Both the position numbers and the translations under genes were made by a program. This document shows, piece by piece, positions 24,942 through 32,760 of a stretch of 64,000 bases of DNA. The notes below the pieces were generated by a model. It was not told where the DNA came from. It was given only the letters and a program-made list of their open reading frames with translations, and ran no database searches. How positions within the stretch are numbered: position 1 is the first letter of the stretch; each line of letters begins with the position of its first letter. The DNA comes from Nostoc sp. KVJ3. Lineage in GTDB: Bacteria; Cyanobacteriota; Cyanobacteriia; Cyanobacteriales; Nostocaceae. The stretch covers positions 2,705,501 to 2,769,500 of the forward strand of contig NZ_WWFG01000001.1 in the NCBI RefSeq assembly GCF_026127265.1. Direction: 5' to 3'.

Positions 24942-26204
24942 TTAACTGAACGGTTTCCAACCTGTTAGCAAATTCGGGTAAGCTACTGATGTGGGGAAGA
25001 TTTTCTGGAAACCAGTTTGACGCTCTTGGGGCTTTTCTTTGCTCATGTTCCAGAGGGATTCATAGAAAAAGAAAGAGACTCCGGCAAAATTGCGATCGCG
25101 GACTTTTTGCACTTGTGTCTGAATCTGTTGCATTGGTATAGATTTGTTTTTTAATCCAGCTAAAACGCCCACACTTACCGGAATATGCCTCTTTGCCACT
25201 TTCACTTCTGGATATTCTAATTCGCTGGTAAAAACATTCAAATCATCCCGATATATCTGCAAAACTAAGTCTTCAACAATTCCTAACCTTTCCCACTTCT
25301 GCCAGTCTGCTAAAAAGAAATTGTAGGAAAAACGTTGAGGATTAGGAGCAACGGAAACCAGGCAATCTTTTTTAGTAGCTTTGATGGTTTTGAATACCCG
25401 TTTCATAAACTCGGTGATTTTGTTAGCTCTCCAACTCACCCATTCTGGATTTTGAGAGTCTTTGGAGGGGGCTTTACCACGGTGTTCTTTTTTATAAAGT
25501 GCCACTGTATAAGCATCGTAGCCTAATTCTGATGGTAAGCCAAAATGGTCATCAAATTGAATACCATCGATATTGTAGTTTCTCACAATTTCAACGATTA
25601 AATCTTGAATAAATTGTTGGACTTCTGGGCGAAAGAGATTTAGCCAAACGCGATCATCCTTCCCATCTTTGACAATGCGAGTTCCATCCCTGCGGCTAGT
25701 GAGCCATTGGGGACGATTTTTAGCTAACAGAGAATCGGCTGGTGCCATGAAGCCAAATTCAAACCAGGGAATGACTGTTAACCCTTTTTGATGCCCCACA
25801 TCAACAATTTCTTTGAGGATATCTCGCCCTTGCAATCCGGGTGTAGGATCAAGCGATCGCCCGATAACTTTGGCTGCAACTTTGCTAGGATACAATGTAT
25901 ATCCCCAATTCCAAACCGCCGGATATATTGTGTTAAAATTGAGTTCATCAAGGCGTTGCAAAGATCCCTTGAGGCGATCGCGCTCAAATAACACATCACT
26001 ATCAATATTTGTTAACCAGACTCCCCTTAACTCAGATGTCGGCGTTGTCGGCAGATTAATTTGAGCATTCAAAGGGAATGATAGCATCACCGTAGCTACC
26101 ACACTCAAGGTAACTATAGCGGCAAACAACCCAGACTTTCTGCTTTGGCGAATATTCCACCAAGAAGCAAACTCAACACACCACTTGAGAAATCTTTTCA
26201 TCAT
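24942..26204 (-). CDS. GHL10 family (DUF187-like) exported glycoside hydrolase-like protein
   Basis: A 420-residue protein. An N-terminal signal/anchor (LFAAIVTLSVVATVMLSFPL, about residues 25-44) is followed by a TIM-barrel-like domain. Family features are ELRGVWLTNIDSDVLFERD, NFNTIYPAVWNWGYTLYPS, GLTVIPWFEFGFMAP, VWLNLFRPEVQQFIQDLIVE and NIDGIQFDDHFGLPSELGYD. The acidic pair in IQFDDHF could be catalytic. Relatives are thought to act on peptidoglycan or exopolysaccharide; the substrate is unproven. Confidence 0.8.
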   Translation of the reverse strand: MMKRFLKWCVEFASWWNIRQSRKSGLFAAIVTLSVVATVMLSFPLNAQINLPTTPTSELRGVWLTNIDSDVLFERDRLKGSLQRLDELNFNTIYPAVWNWGYTLYPSKVAAKVIGRSLDPTPGLQGRDILKEIVDVGHQKGLTVIPWFEFGFMAPADSLLAKNRPQWLTSRRDGTRIVKDGKDDRVWLNLFRPEVQQFIQDLIVEIVRNYNIDGIQFDDHFGLPSELGYDAYTVALYKKEHRGKAPSKDSQNPEWVSWRANKITEFMKRVFKTIKATKKDCLVSVAPNPQRFSYNFFLADWQKWERLGIVEDLVLQIYRDDLNVFTSELEYPEVKVAKRHIPVSVGVLAGLKNKSIPMQQIQTQVQKVRDRNFAGVSFFFYESLWNMSKEKPQERQTGFQKIFPTSVAYPNLLTGWKPFS

Positions 26205-26320
26205 TTGCTACAGACATTATCAAAATTATGAACAATTGGCATAAATAACGATCTCTTCGATTGTAAGTGTTAAAACAATTGCCATTTAACGAGTCGATTA
26301 CAGCGTTTTATCAGGTAAAT

Positions 26321-26347
26321 GAAGGGCACAGCAGTGCTGTGCCCTTC
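26321..26347. repeat. 27-base perfect palindrome
   Basis: GAAGGGCACAGCA and its complement round a central G. This spacer hairpin lies about 115 bp upstream of the GHL10 gene; a dispersed repeat is more likely than a terminator. Confidence 0.6.
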
Positions 26348-26438
26348 AAATTCATCTGTACCTCACGCCTGTTGCAATCTGCTGTATTTATTTTCAATGA
26401 GGCTTATTAAGTAAGTGGGTGTGAAAATTTATAACTAT

Positions 26439-26550
26439 GTCATTGCGAACGGAGCGTAAAGCCTTCGGCATAGCTTCGCTTAACGCGGTAGCGTCTCGTA
26501 GAGATAGCGAAGTGAAGCATAAGTCCTTCGGACACGCTTCGCGAACGCAA
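26439..26550. repeat. CATTGCGA-family palindromic repeat, copy 3
   Basis: A near-identical inverted copy of 17231-17341. The left flank GTAAGTGGGTGTGAAAATTT also occurs, inverted, beside copy 2. Confidence 0.8.
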
Positions 26551-26628
26551 GAGTTTAGGCAATTTTATATTTCGTTACATAGTTAGGTTTATTTGAGCCA
26601 ACCTACTTAGTTGGACAAAAATATTTAG

Positions 26629-26715
26629 AGTCATTGCGAGCGAAGCGAAGCAATCCCAACCGCAAGCGAATTGCTTTATTACGCTTTGCTTCATTCGCAA
26701 TGACATTGTGTAATT
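26629..26715. repeat. CATTGCGA-family palindromic repeat, copy 4
   Basis: Bounded by AGTCATTGCGAGCGAAGCG and CATTCGCAATGACATTGTGT, with the continuing flank TAATTAATTCTGT shared with copy 1. Confidence 0.8.
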
Positions 26716-26731
26716 AATTCTGTCCAAGTAC

Positions 26732-27595
26732 TTATTGAGCGCTGGCTGCGAGACGATTCCAGGCTTTGACTACTATATGTAAGCTTTTTGGCAGGTTATT
26801 TTTAGAAATATCGTTGTACTGAACCGTACCCTCTTGACTGGTAAGAGTGTAGGTGATGTAGTCAGCAGCACCGCTAGGGGCTGGGTAACTCAGATTTAAA
26901 AATTTATTAAATTTAGAACGTTCTAAAAATCTCTGAAATTGTTGCACCTGTTGCACAGAAATGCGGCGAACACTACGTTCCGAGTCATTAGCATCACCAA
27001 TCCGCACGCGAATTAATCGCCCATCTTTGAGTAAAACAGTCTCATAAGTTCTGCCAGCAAAGCCACCACTGGAAATTTGCCGAAATACTACATCTCTATC
27101 TAATGGTGGCGGTAACTCGCTGGCTGGAATTTTCACAGGGGCTAGTGTCCCTTCGCTAGCCTTTTGATTCAGCTTAACTATAGAACCTGTTTGATTGGTA
27201 TGATAAACCCAGTTTTGTTTGCCATTAGATACCACAATCAGCCAACCAGGAACTAATACTTGGGTACAGAGTTCATCAGATTGAGGCAGTTCCAAGCAAC
27301 CATTGCGCCAAGTCTGTTGGTTATAATCAACAATTTGCAGTTGTCTGGTTGAAATTCCCTGTCTGCGGCTTAAATCTTGTAGTACCGCGTTAGCTACTGA
27401 AGATGGCAAGCGGTTTGGTTTAATATTATCTTTTAGAACTTCATTACTTGTTTGTAGCGATAAATTCGCAGAAGCCGCTTTAGCATCTTTGATAAGTGTT
27501 AAATCGCTAGTAACAGACAAAATTCCAGTCAAAATCAAAGCAGTGAGAATTCGCGCTTGATTGGTGTTAAAGTAGTCTTTCAGTATAAACTTCAT
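26732..27595 (-). CDS. Exported hypothetical protein, 287 residues
   Basis: N-terminal signal peptide (ARILTALILTGILSVTSDLT, cleavage probably near KAASA). The mature part includes ANAVLQDLSRRQGISTRQLQ, WRNGCLELPQSDELC, VPGWLIVVSNGKQNWVYHTN and YETVLLKDGRLIRVRIGDAN. The NGCL...C / GW.VVV..G..WVYHT arrangement recurs in cyanobacterial periplasmic proteins of unknown function. Two conserved-looking Cys may form a disulfide. I recognise no enzyme motif. Confidence 0.7.
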   Translation of the reverse strand: MKFILKDYFNTNQARILTALILTGILSVTSDLTLIKDAKAASANLSLQTSNEVLKDNIKPNRLPSSVANAVLQDLSRRQGISTRQLQIVDYNQQTWRNGCLELPQSDELCTQVLVPGWLIVVSNGKQNWVYHTNQTGSIVKLNQKASEGTLAPVKIPASELPPPLDRDVVFRQISSGGFAGRTYETVLLKDGRLIRVRIGDANDSERSVRRISVQQVQQFQRFLERSKFNKFLNLSYPAPSGAADYITYTLTSQEGTVQYNDISKNNLPKSLHIVVKAWNRLAASAQ

Positions 27596-28067
27596 ATTAA
27601 TATGGTGATGTTAGTCAAGAGTCATAGAGATCAAAAATAGTATCCAGCCACTGATAGACAATAAAATACATCATTTCAGCATTTTACCAGTTGAAATTAA
27701 TTTAATATGTCTTTTGTAGAACAGATATAAAGACAGACGCTGCTGTACTGATTGTTTGTTCCTTATACAAATTCTGCATAAAAACCCATTCAATCAAAAT
27801 TTCCTATAGTCCTACGACAATAAAGTAAGAACTTAGAAGCTCAGGCTTCATGATGATGAGAAGTTCTTTGGACAAGAGAATTCATAACTTTGTTTTGCAA
27901 AATAGCTTGCCAGAAACCCCTGCAAAGCTGTTTGCTTCACCTTGGTAAGCAAAAGTTCAATAAAAGTAAAAAGTAATTTTGAAAAATAATCCTACATAAT
28001 CGCAGATGAGATTTGGCTCGGCTCAACCTAGCGGATACAAGATTTTGAAAATAATCCCAGGCAATAT
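27596..28067. other. Spacer, nothing firmly recognised
   Basis: AT-rich. A possible hairpin (AGAACTT at about 27829 with AAGTTCT at about 27865) encloses the inner inverted repeat GAAGC/GCTTC. No TPR or NTPase remnant downstream of the orphan gene was noticed. Confidence 0.4.
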
Positions 28068-28571
28068 CTAAGCGCTCATGGCTTGCTGTTCAGATTCAAT
28101 TAACTGATTATGAGGTATATCAAATCTAATAGTACTAGCTGCCCAGTCTTTAAAATCTGGCGCTAGCCAGACTAACTTGCGGAGAATTTCATCATTCACC
28201 CACAACACCAAGGGAAAGCGAAACTGTTTCCGAAACTCATCTCGCATAATATTGGTACTGATGATGAGTTGGTTGATTTCTAATACAGATTCTAAACCCC
28301 TTACCATCAAAGCTTCGGGTTGAGTAGCACCTATTGCATTTGTAATTGCTGTATACAATGTGTCAGTCGCAGGTGAGAGCAGGATTTCGTCGATATCTGC
28401 TGATGAAAATTCTGTTAACAGATTCAGCGCTTGCTGCTGCCTTTCAACAGAGTTACAACAAGCTAATATCAGTGAGAACTCCCCACCAGAAACCATCATC
28501 GCTCTTGACAGCCTCTTCGTGGCTGCTGTGCTGCTAACTGTGCCGTTTTCCGAACTACTTAAGCTGATCAT
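28068..28571 (-). CDS. Orphan N-terminal-type domain protein, 167 residues
   Basis: It contains FSLILACCNSVERQQQALNL, then TDTLYTAITNAIGATQPEAL and MVRGLESVLEINQLIISTNI. REEF-like MRDEFRKQFRFPLVLWVNDE and LVWLAPDFKDWAASTIRFD follow. This resembles, from memory, the N-terminal domain of large Nostoc proteins that continue into TPR or NTPase modules. Here it stops straight after the domain, so it is either a stand-alone version or a truncated relic. The stop is clean and no frameshift was seen. The function is unknown. Confidence 0.6.
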   Translation of the reverse strand: MISLSSSENGTVSSTAATKRLSRAMMVSGGEFSLILACCNSVERQQQALNLLTEFSSADIDEILLSPATDTLYTAITNAIGATQPEALMVRGLESVLEINQLIISTNIMRDEFRKQFRFPLVLWVNDEILRKLVWLAPDFKDWAASTIRFDIPHNQLIESEQQAMSA

Positions 28572-29181
28572 TAAAAAATCCTGCTTTGAATTTTAAAATA
28601 TCTGAGCAATATTCAGTTATTGTACCCTATCAATTTTTATTCAAAAGTGTTAATTGGGTAATTTGCATGAGGTTTTTCTGTAATACTACCCATCGACTGG
28701 TTAAGTGAGAATATCCTATATTATCCTACATTTATAATTTAAGACATAATGTAAAGGTAGCATTAAAATCATGTAAGCAAAAGATAATACAAGCTATAGG
28801 AAGCTGGTAGAGAATTAACAGTTTAATTATCACCATATTTTTATAGATTCTGACATCTACCATTGGTTAAGTAATTATTTTTTAATATAAAGTTAAAAAA
28901 ATACTCAGTACAAGTTTAGCAACAAATATTGGGAAGTGGGATAAAAGTTAATTGGCTATGACTTATCTATCAAGCGATGCCTACGGTGGTAAACTACGCT
29001 CTTTTAGCTCAATAACTGGTGTTCAGAAGTTCAATATTCGAGTTTAGAAGTCGAATAATCGCTATTTTTACTTAACAATTCGTATTCAAAGGTGGAGCGA
29101 TCGCATGGTTGGCTCAATCTTAGTCTGTCTTCTTGGGGAGCATCCCAATGAAAGCAAATTTACCAAATTAGAATGGTAAAT
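28572..29181. other. Long AT-rich spacer
   Basis: About 610 bp upstream of the orphan domain gene and downstream of murF. No open frame, strong hairpin or dispersed repeat was identified, apart from a HIP1-like site near 29098. Confidence 0.4.
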
Positions 29182-30537
29182 TCATCTGGGAAATTCTGCA
29201 CGTAACTGATTGACTACCCGATCTAGTCCCACGGAATGGGCGGCTTTAAATAATAAACGATCGCCTGTTTGCACAAATGTCTTTAACCTAGCCACTAACT
29301 CGGCATGAGTTGCAAAGCACTCCGATGGGATACCTTCAGCACTTTGAGCGATCGCTTCGGCATCTTCTCCATCCACTAAAACCAACAAACCGTCTAAATT
29401 CAAGTTTCGCACTGTTTCGCCCACTCGCTGGTGCAACTGCTGCGATCGCTCTCCCAATTCTTTCATTGCACCCAATACGGCAATCTTCCGCTTTCCGGGT
29501 GTCTCTGCCAATAATTGCAAAGCTGCTATCATTGCTTCTGGTGCAGCATTATAAGTTTCATCTAAGATTACCACATCATTGGCTAAGGTAAATCGTTGCG
29601 ATCGTCCTGTGGGCATATCCACCATCACACCTACTTTGAGGCTTGCCCAATCGATTCCCAATACCTTTGCTACTGCTAAAGCTGCCAAAAAATTAGTCGC
29701 ATTGTGACGACCAGGTAGAGGTAAAGGCAGTTGGATTCCCGCAACTTCCAGAGTTTCGTTATCAATTAACTGCCCTTGGATATCCCCACCAGAAAAGCCG
29801 TAAGTCAAAACTTCTCCGTGCCAAACTTTCGCTGCTGTGGTCATTAAGAGGGGATTATCGTGGTTGAGAATTGCCACACTATCAGCAGACATTTCCACTA
29901 ATAACTCACATTTTGCCTCTGCGATCGCTTCTTCAGAACCCAGTAATTCAATATGTGCTGTCCCCACATTGGTAATTACTCCAATTGTTGGACGCGCTAT
30001 TTGTGTCAGTTCGGCAATTTGTCCTCTACCCCGCATTGCCATTTCAATCACGGCGTAGTCATTTTCGGCATCAAGTTCTAGGAGAGTTTTCGGGACACCA
30101 ATTTCGTTGTTGTAATTTCCATAAGTTTTGTGAACTCGTCCCTTGGTTGCTAAAACTGCGGCGATCAATTCTTTGGTGGTAGTTTTACCAACGGAACCTG
30201 TCACACCAATTACAGGAATATTAAAGCGATCGCGCCACCATCTGCCGATTTGTTGATATGCCTTGAGGGTATCTTTTACCCGTAATACTGGAAAACCAGG
30301 ATTTTCGTATTCAAAATCTACAATTGCAGTTATTGCACCCTTTGCGATCGCAGTTGCCACAAATTCATGTCCATCAAACTTATCGCCTCGCAAAGCTAGA
30401 AATACTTCACCCGGCTTCAGGGTACGGCTATCTGTTTGTATACCCATACTTACTTGGGTTAAAGCAGTTTCAGATAAGTTCATCGGACTGGCTAAAAGAA
30501 CTTCAACCAGTTGGGTTAGAGTCGCAGAACAACGCAT
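29182..30537 (-). CDS. murF: UDP-N-acetylmuramoyl-tripeptide--D-alanyl-D-alanine ligase
   Basis: A 451-residue Mur ligase that adds D-Ala-D-Ala to the UDP-MurNAc-tripeptide in the cytoplasm, the last soluble step of peptidoglycan precursor synthesis. The ATP loop is VTGSVGKTTTKEL (about residues 112-124). YNNEIGVPKTLLEL, AVIEMAMRGRGQIAEL, the central GRHNATNFLAALAVA and C-terminal LDETYNAAPEAMIAAL are all diagnostic. Full length and apparently intact. Genes on either side are not cell-wall genes. Confidence 0.95.
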   Translation of the reverse strand: MRCSATLTQLVEVLLASPMNLSETALTQVSMGIQTDSRTLKPGEVFLALRGDKFDGHEFVATAIAKGAITAIVDFEYENPGFPVLRVKDTLKAYQQIGRWWRDRFNIPVIGVTGSVGKTTTKELIAAVLATKGRVHKTYGNYNNEIGVPKTLLELDAENDYAVIEMAMRGRGQIAELTQIARPTIGVITNVGTAHIELLGSEEAIAEAKCELLVEMSADSVAILNHDNPLLMTTAAKVWHGEVLTYGFSGGDIQGQLIDNETLEVAGIQLPLPLPGRHNATNFLAALAVAKVLGIDWASLKVGVMVDMPTGRSQRFTLANDVVILDETYNAAPEAMIAALQLLAETPGKRKIAVLGAMKELGERSQQLHQRVGETVRNLNLDGLLVLVDGEDAEAIAQSAEGIPSECFATHAELVARLKTFVQTGDRLLFKAAHSVGLDRVVNQLRAEFPR

Positions 30538-30598
30538 AAATAATTTACAATTTAAAGTTTAAAATTATAAAATCGAATTATGACACAATACTGCATTA

Positions 30599-30642
30599 AA
30601 AATTCATAATTCATAATTCATAATTTATAATTATAATTTAAC
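30599..30642. repeat. AT-rich tandem repeat (AATTCAT)n
   Basis: Three or more AATTCATAATTCAT-type heptamers upstream of murF, an AT-rich STRR-like tract. Confidence 0.7.
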
Positions 30643-30666
30643 AATTCGCGCCTTTTTAGAATCAAA

Positions 30667-30709
30667 TCAAAAAAGCGTGCTAAATAAATTAAGCTTCTTT
30701 GGCACGCTT
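30667..30709 (-). terminator. Rho-independent terminator of the TerB-like gene
   Basis: AAGCGTGC (30673-30680) pairs with GCACGCTT (30702-30709). Read on the minus strand the stem is followed by TTTTTTGATTT, about 50 bp after the terB-like stop. It has the canonical form. Confidence 0.75.
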
Positions 30710-30756
30710 ATATTTAAGCTATTTATATAGTTTAATTAAGCATATATTTTATCGCT

Positions 30757-31203
30757 CTATCCCCGGTTTTTAATTAAGATTACTTGCATGATTTGCACTG
30801 CAATCTCACTAGAAACGCCCAAAGCTCGATATAGATCGTTTAAGAAGTTTTTTTCTTCTTCAGCTACAATACCTTCAGCCAGAACTAAATCAGTGGCTAC
30901 TGCAAAGGCTACTTCTCGCAAGTCTTGAGACAGAGAATCTTTTGCTGCATCAAACAAGGCATTAAAACCATCGCCCTGGAGAATACCCAAGATTTTGTCA
31001 AACAGCCTGTTTATCATCTCACGAGGATAACCTTTAAAAAGTTTCATCCGAGATAGTACAAAGATGATACAATTCTCTTGCTCAACAGAAAGATAACCAT
31101 CTGACGCTGTTGCCGCCAAAATAATAACAGCAAAAGCTTCCGCTGGATTTAGTGTTGCTTGGGTTTGGCTTTCCGTGCCCAACACAGCGTCGAATAGACC
31201 CAT
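30757..31203 (-). CDS. TerB-like (tellurite resistance/COG3793-type) protein
   Basis: A 148-residue, all-helical soluble protein. TerB-like features are LNPAEAFAVIILAATASDGY (the ASDG turn where metal-binding acidic residues sit), LSVEQENCIIFVLSRM, DLREVAFAVATDLVLAEGIV and AEEEKNFLNDLYRALGV. Tellurite resistance itself is unlikely to be the role; such proteins are common in cyanobacteria as stress or membrane-associated scaffolds. The gene is monocistronic with its own terminator. Confidence 0.75.
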   Translation of the reverse strand: MGLFDAVLGTESQTQATLNPAEAFAVIILAATASDGYLSVEQENCIIFVLSRMKLFKGYPREMINRLFDKILGILQGDGFNALFDAAKDSLSQDLREVAFAVATDLVLAEGIVAEEEKNFLNDLYRALGVSSEIAVQIMQVILIKNRG

Positions 31204-31380
31204 TCTATTAACTCCTTGGTTAGAGTCTCAATAGCGCTACAGTTACCTGTATGTATGGTAGATTTACAGGTAATACTGCAACGCCGTGAGACTTTCATGC
31301 TTTAGTATTCCCAAGATTTATCTATGGCGAACACTTGCACCCAATGGTTTTTGTCAATAAGTACATTGCCATCTATAAAC

Positions 31381-31518
31381 TTAACGTTCTCCCGTCTTTT
31401 CTATTGTTTCAATTACTGCCAAACCTATACCAGAAGCTGCTATTAACAGTACTACTGATAGTAAATAGGCATTTGTCAGCATCCGTAGGGCTTCATCAAA
31501 AAAAATATAGGTGGTCAT
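31381..31518 (-). CDS. Small single-pass membrane protein, 45 residues
   Basis: The frame reads MTTYIFFDEALRMLTNAYLL, then SVVLLIAASGIGLAVIETIE, then KTGER. That is a polar N-terminus, one hydrophobic helix (about residues 18-38) and a charged C-terminus, the size and form of small thylakoid or respiratory subunits. AAGGTGA lies about 5 bases before the ATG. I cannot match it to a known Psb, Psa, Pet or Ndh subunit. It sits between the TerB-like and BASS genes on the same strand. Confidence 0.5.
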   Translation of the reverse strand: MTTYIFFDEALRMLTNAYLLSVVLLIAASGIGLAVIETIEKTGER

Positions 31519-31737
31519 TGCTTCACCTTTGAAATTTTGTGCTGCTAGTACTTTTTATTTCTCCACACCCCGATGGGTGAATTTCGCTGAGAAACTGCTA
31601 GCAATTGCATCTTAACAAAACTTTAGCTCTTTCTGAACCCCATTCAAACTTTTTCTTTCTGAAAATTTGATGAATTTGACAAAATTAGTCATTGGGCATT
31701 GGGGAGACTGACTGTAACTTTCTCTCTGTTCTCATGG

Positions 31738-32613
31738 TCAAGAAACCTTTGCTTGCTCGATTTCTAGAATCTTTGCCTCTTCGATTTGTGTAAACTTTTG
31801 TCCAGCGATGAGAACTATAATCAACATTAATAAACTCGTCACCATGATCAGGCTGACCACGTTTGGATCATCGAAATTGCTTGTACCCACTAATAAAGCT
31901 GCGGCAAAATTCCGTTGGGCTGTTCCGACTCCTAGCACTCTTTGGGTATCGATACCAGGCCCGCCCAAAAGATAACCCACACTAAAGGAAAATACAATAA
32001 AGACGACACAAACAAGGATTGCACCGGTTTGTAATAAACTGACAATATCGTTGAAATGTATTACCAGCCTGACTACTAGACCTAAGAGTAATCCAATATT
32101 GGATAATTTTAAGACTATTGGCTGGAGAAAAAAGGCGATCGCTTCAAACTTGGCTTTGATAAATAACCCAATCGCTAACGGGCTTAACATCAAAAACAGC
32201 AAGGGTTTGGCAATGTCCCATGAGTTGACTTCCACGCCTTCCAAAACTAAGGGTAGTGCGATCGGCATATAGAAGATTGTGCCAAGCATTAGTAACATCA
32301 TCAATCCTGTAGAGAAAGCGATATTACCTTTTACGATCTGCGCCAGTTTGGGTAAAGCCGGAGGCCCTGCTGCTATTGCCATGATGATGAAACCATCTTT
32401 CAAGGGTTCGCTCAGAGGTACTACTTGTAGAAGCAGATACACAAAAAGCGGTACGAGAATAAAATTTGCAACTAGGGACAAGATGACTAAACGAGTGTTG
32501 CGGAGTGGTTCCCAAATCTGCTGTACAGTTAGACGTAACCCAGTACCCAGCATGGTCGCAACAATGAATGTGAGGAATGCTAGCTTATCGATTAGTGAAA
32601 AGATTTCGTTCAT
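31738..32613 (-). CDS. Bile acid:sodium symporter (BASS/SBF) family transporter
   Basis: A 291-residue inner-membrane protein with about nine helices. Examples are FILVPLFVYLLLQVVPLS, IIMAIAAGPPALPKLAQIVK and FSTGLMMLLMLGTIFYMP. GVGTAQRNFAAALLVGTSNF matches the conserved helix-break region of the family. BASS proteins carry organic anions with sodium; plant and cyanobacterial members move pyruvate, sulfonates or bicarbonate-related substrates. Lying 147 bp after a sulfatase gene on the same strand, it may import the desulfated product. That is inference. Confidence 0.8.
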   Translation of the reverse strand: MNEIFSLIDKLAFLTFIVATMLGTGLRLTVQQIWEPLRNTRLVILSLVANFILVPLFVYLLLQVVPLSEPLKDGFIIMAIAAGPPALPKLAQIVKGNIAFSTGLMMLLMLGTIFYMPIALPLVLEGVEVNSWDIAKPLLFLMLSPLAIGLFIKAKFEAIAFFLQPIVLKLSNIGLLLGLVVRLVIHFNDIVSLLQTGAILVCVVFIVFSFSVGYLLGGPGIDTQRVLGVGTAQRNFAAALLVGTSNFDDPNVVSLIMVTSLLMLIIVLIAGQKFTQIEEAKILEIEQAKVS

Positions 32614-32698
32614 AAGTCAATTTATATTTAACCCAGATGATCAATGTAGAGACGCGTTAGCAAAGCGGGACAAAGTCCAATTTTGCCTCTTGTATAAT

Positions 32699-32726
32699 TA
32701 GGGCGGGCTTTTCAGCCCACCCCACA
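32699..32726 (-). terminator. Terminator-like hairpin after arylsulfatase
   Basis: GGGCGGGCT and AGCCCACCC form a GC-rich stem round a 4-base loop, 35 bp beyond the sulfatase stop. The T-run is poor, so it may attenuate rather than end transcription into the BASS gene. Confidence 0.4.
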
Positions 32727-32760
32727 AGAAGTAGTTGAGTATTTTTTATTTGGAAATCCC

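Larger units (their letters stand above)
26205..26731. other. Spacer with three palindromic repeats
   Basis: Carries a 27-base palindrome at 26321-26347 and CATTGCGA elements at 26439-26550 and 26629-26704. No gene was found. Confidence 0.6.

Noticed and set aside
32699..32726. Hairpin taken as a definite operon boundary between sulfatase and BASS
   Set aside because: The stem is good but the following T-run is weak, so co-transcription cannot be ruled out.
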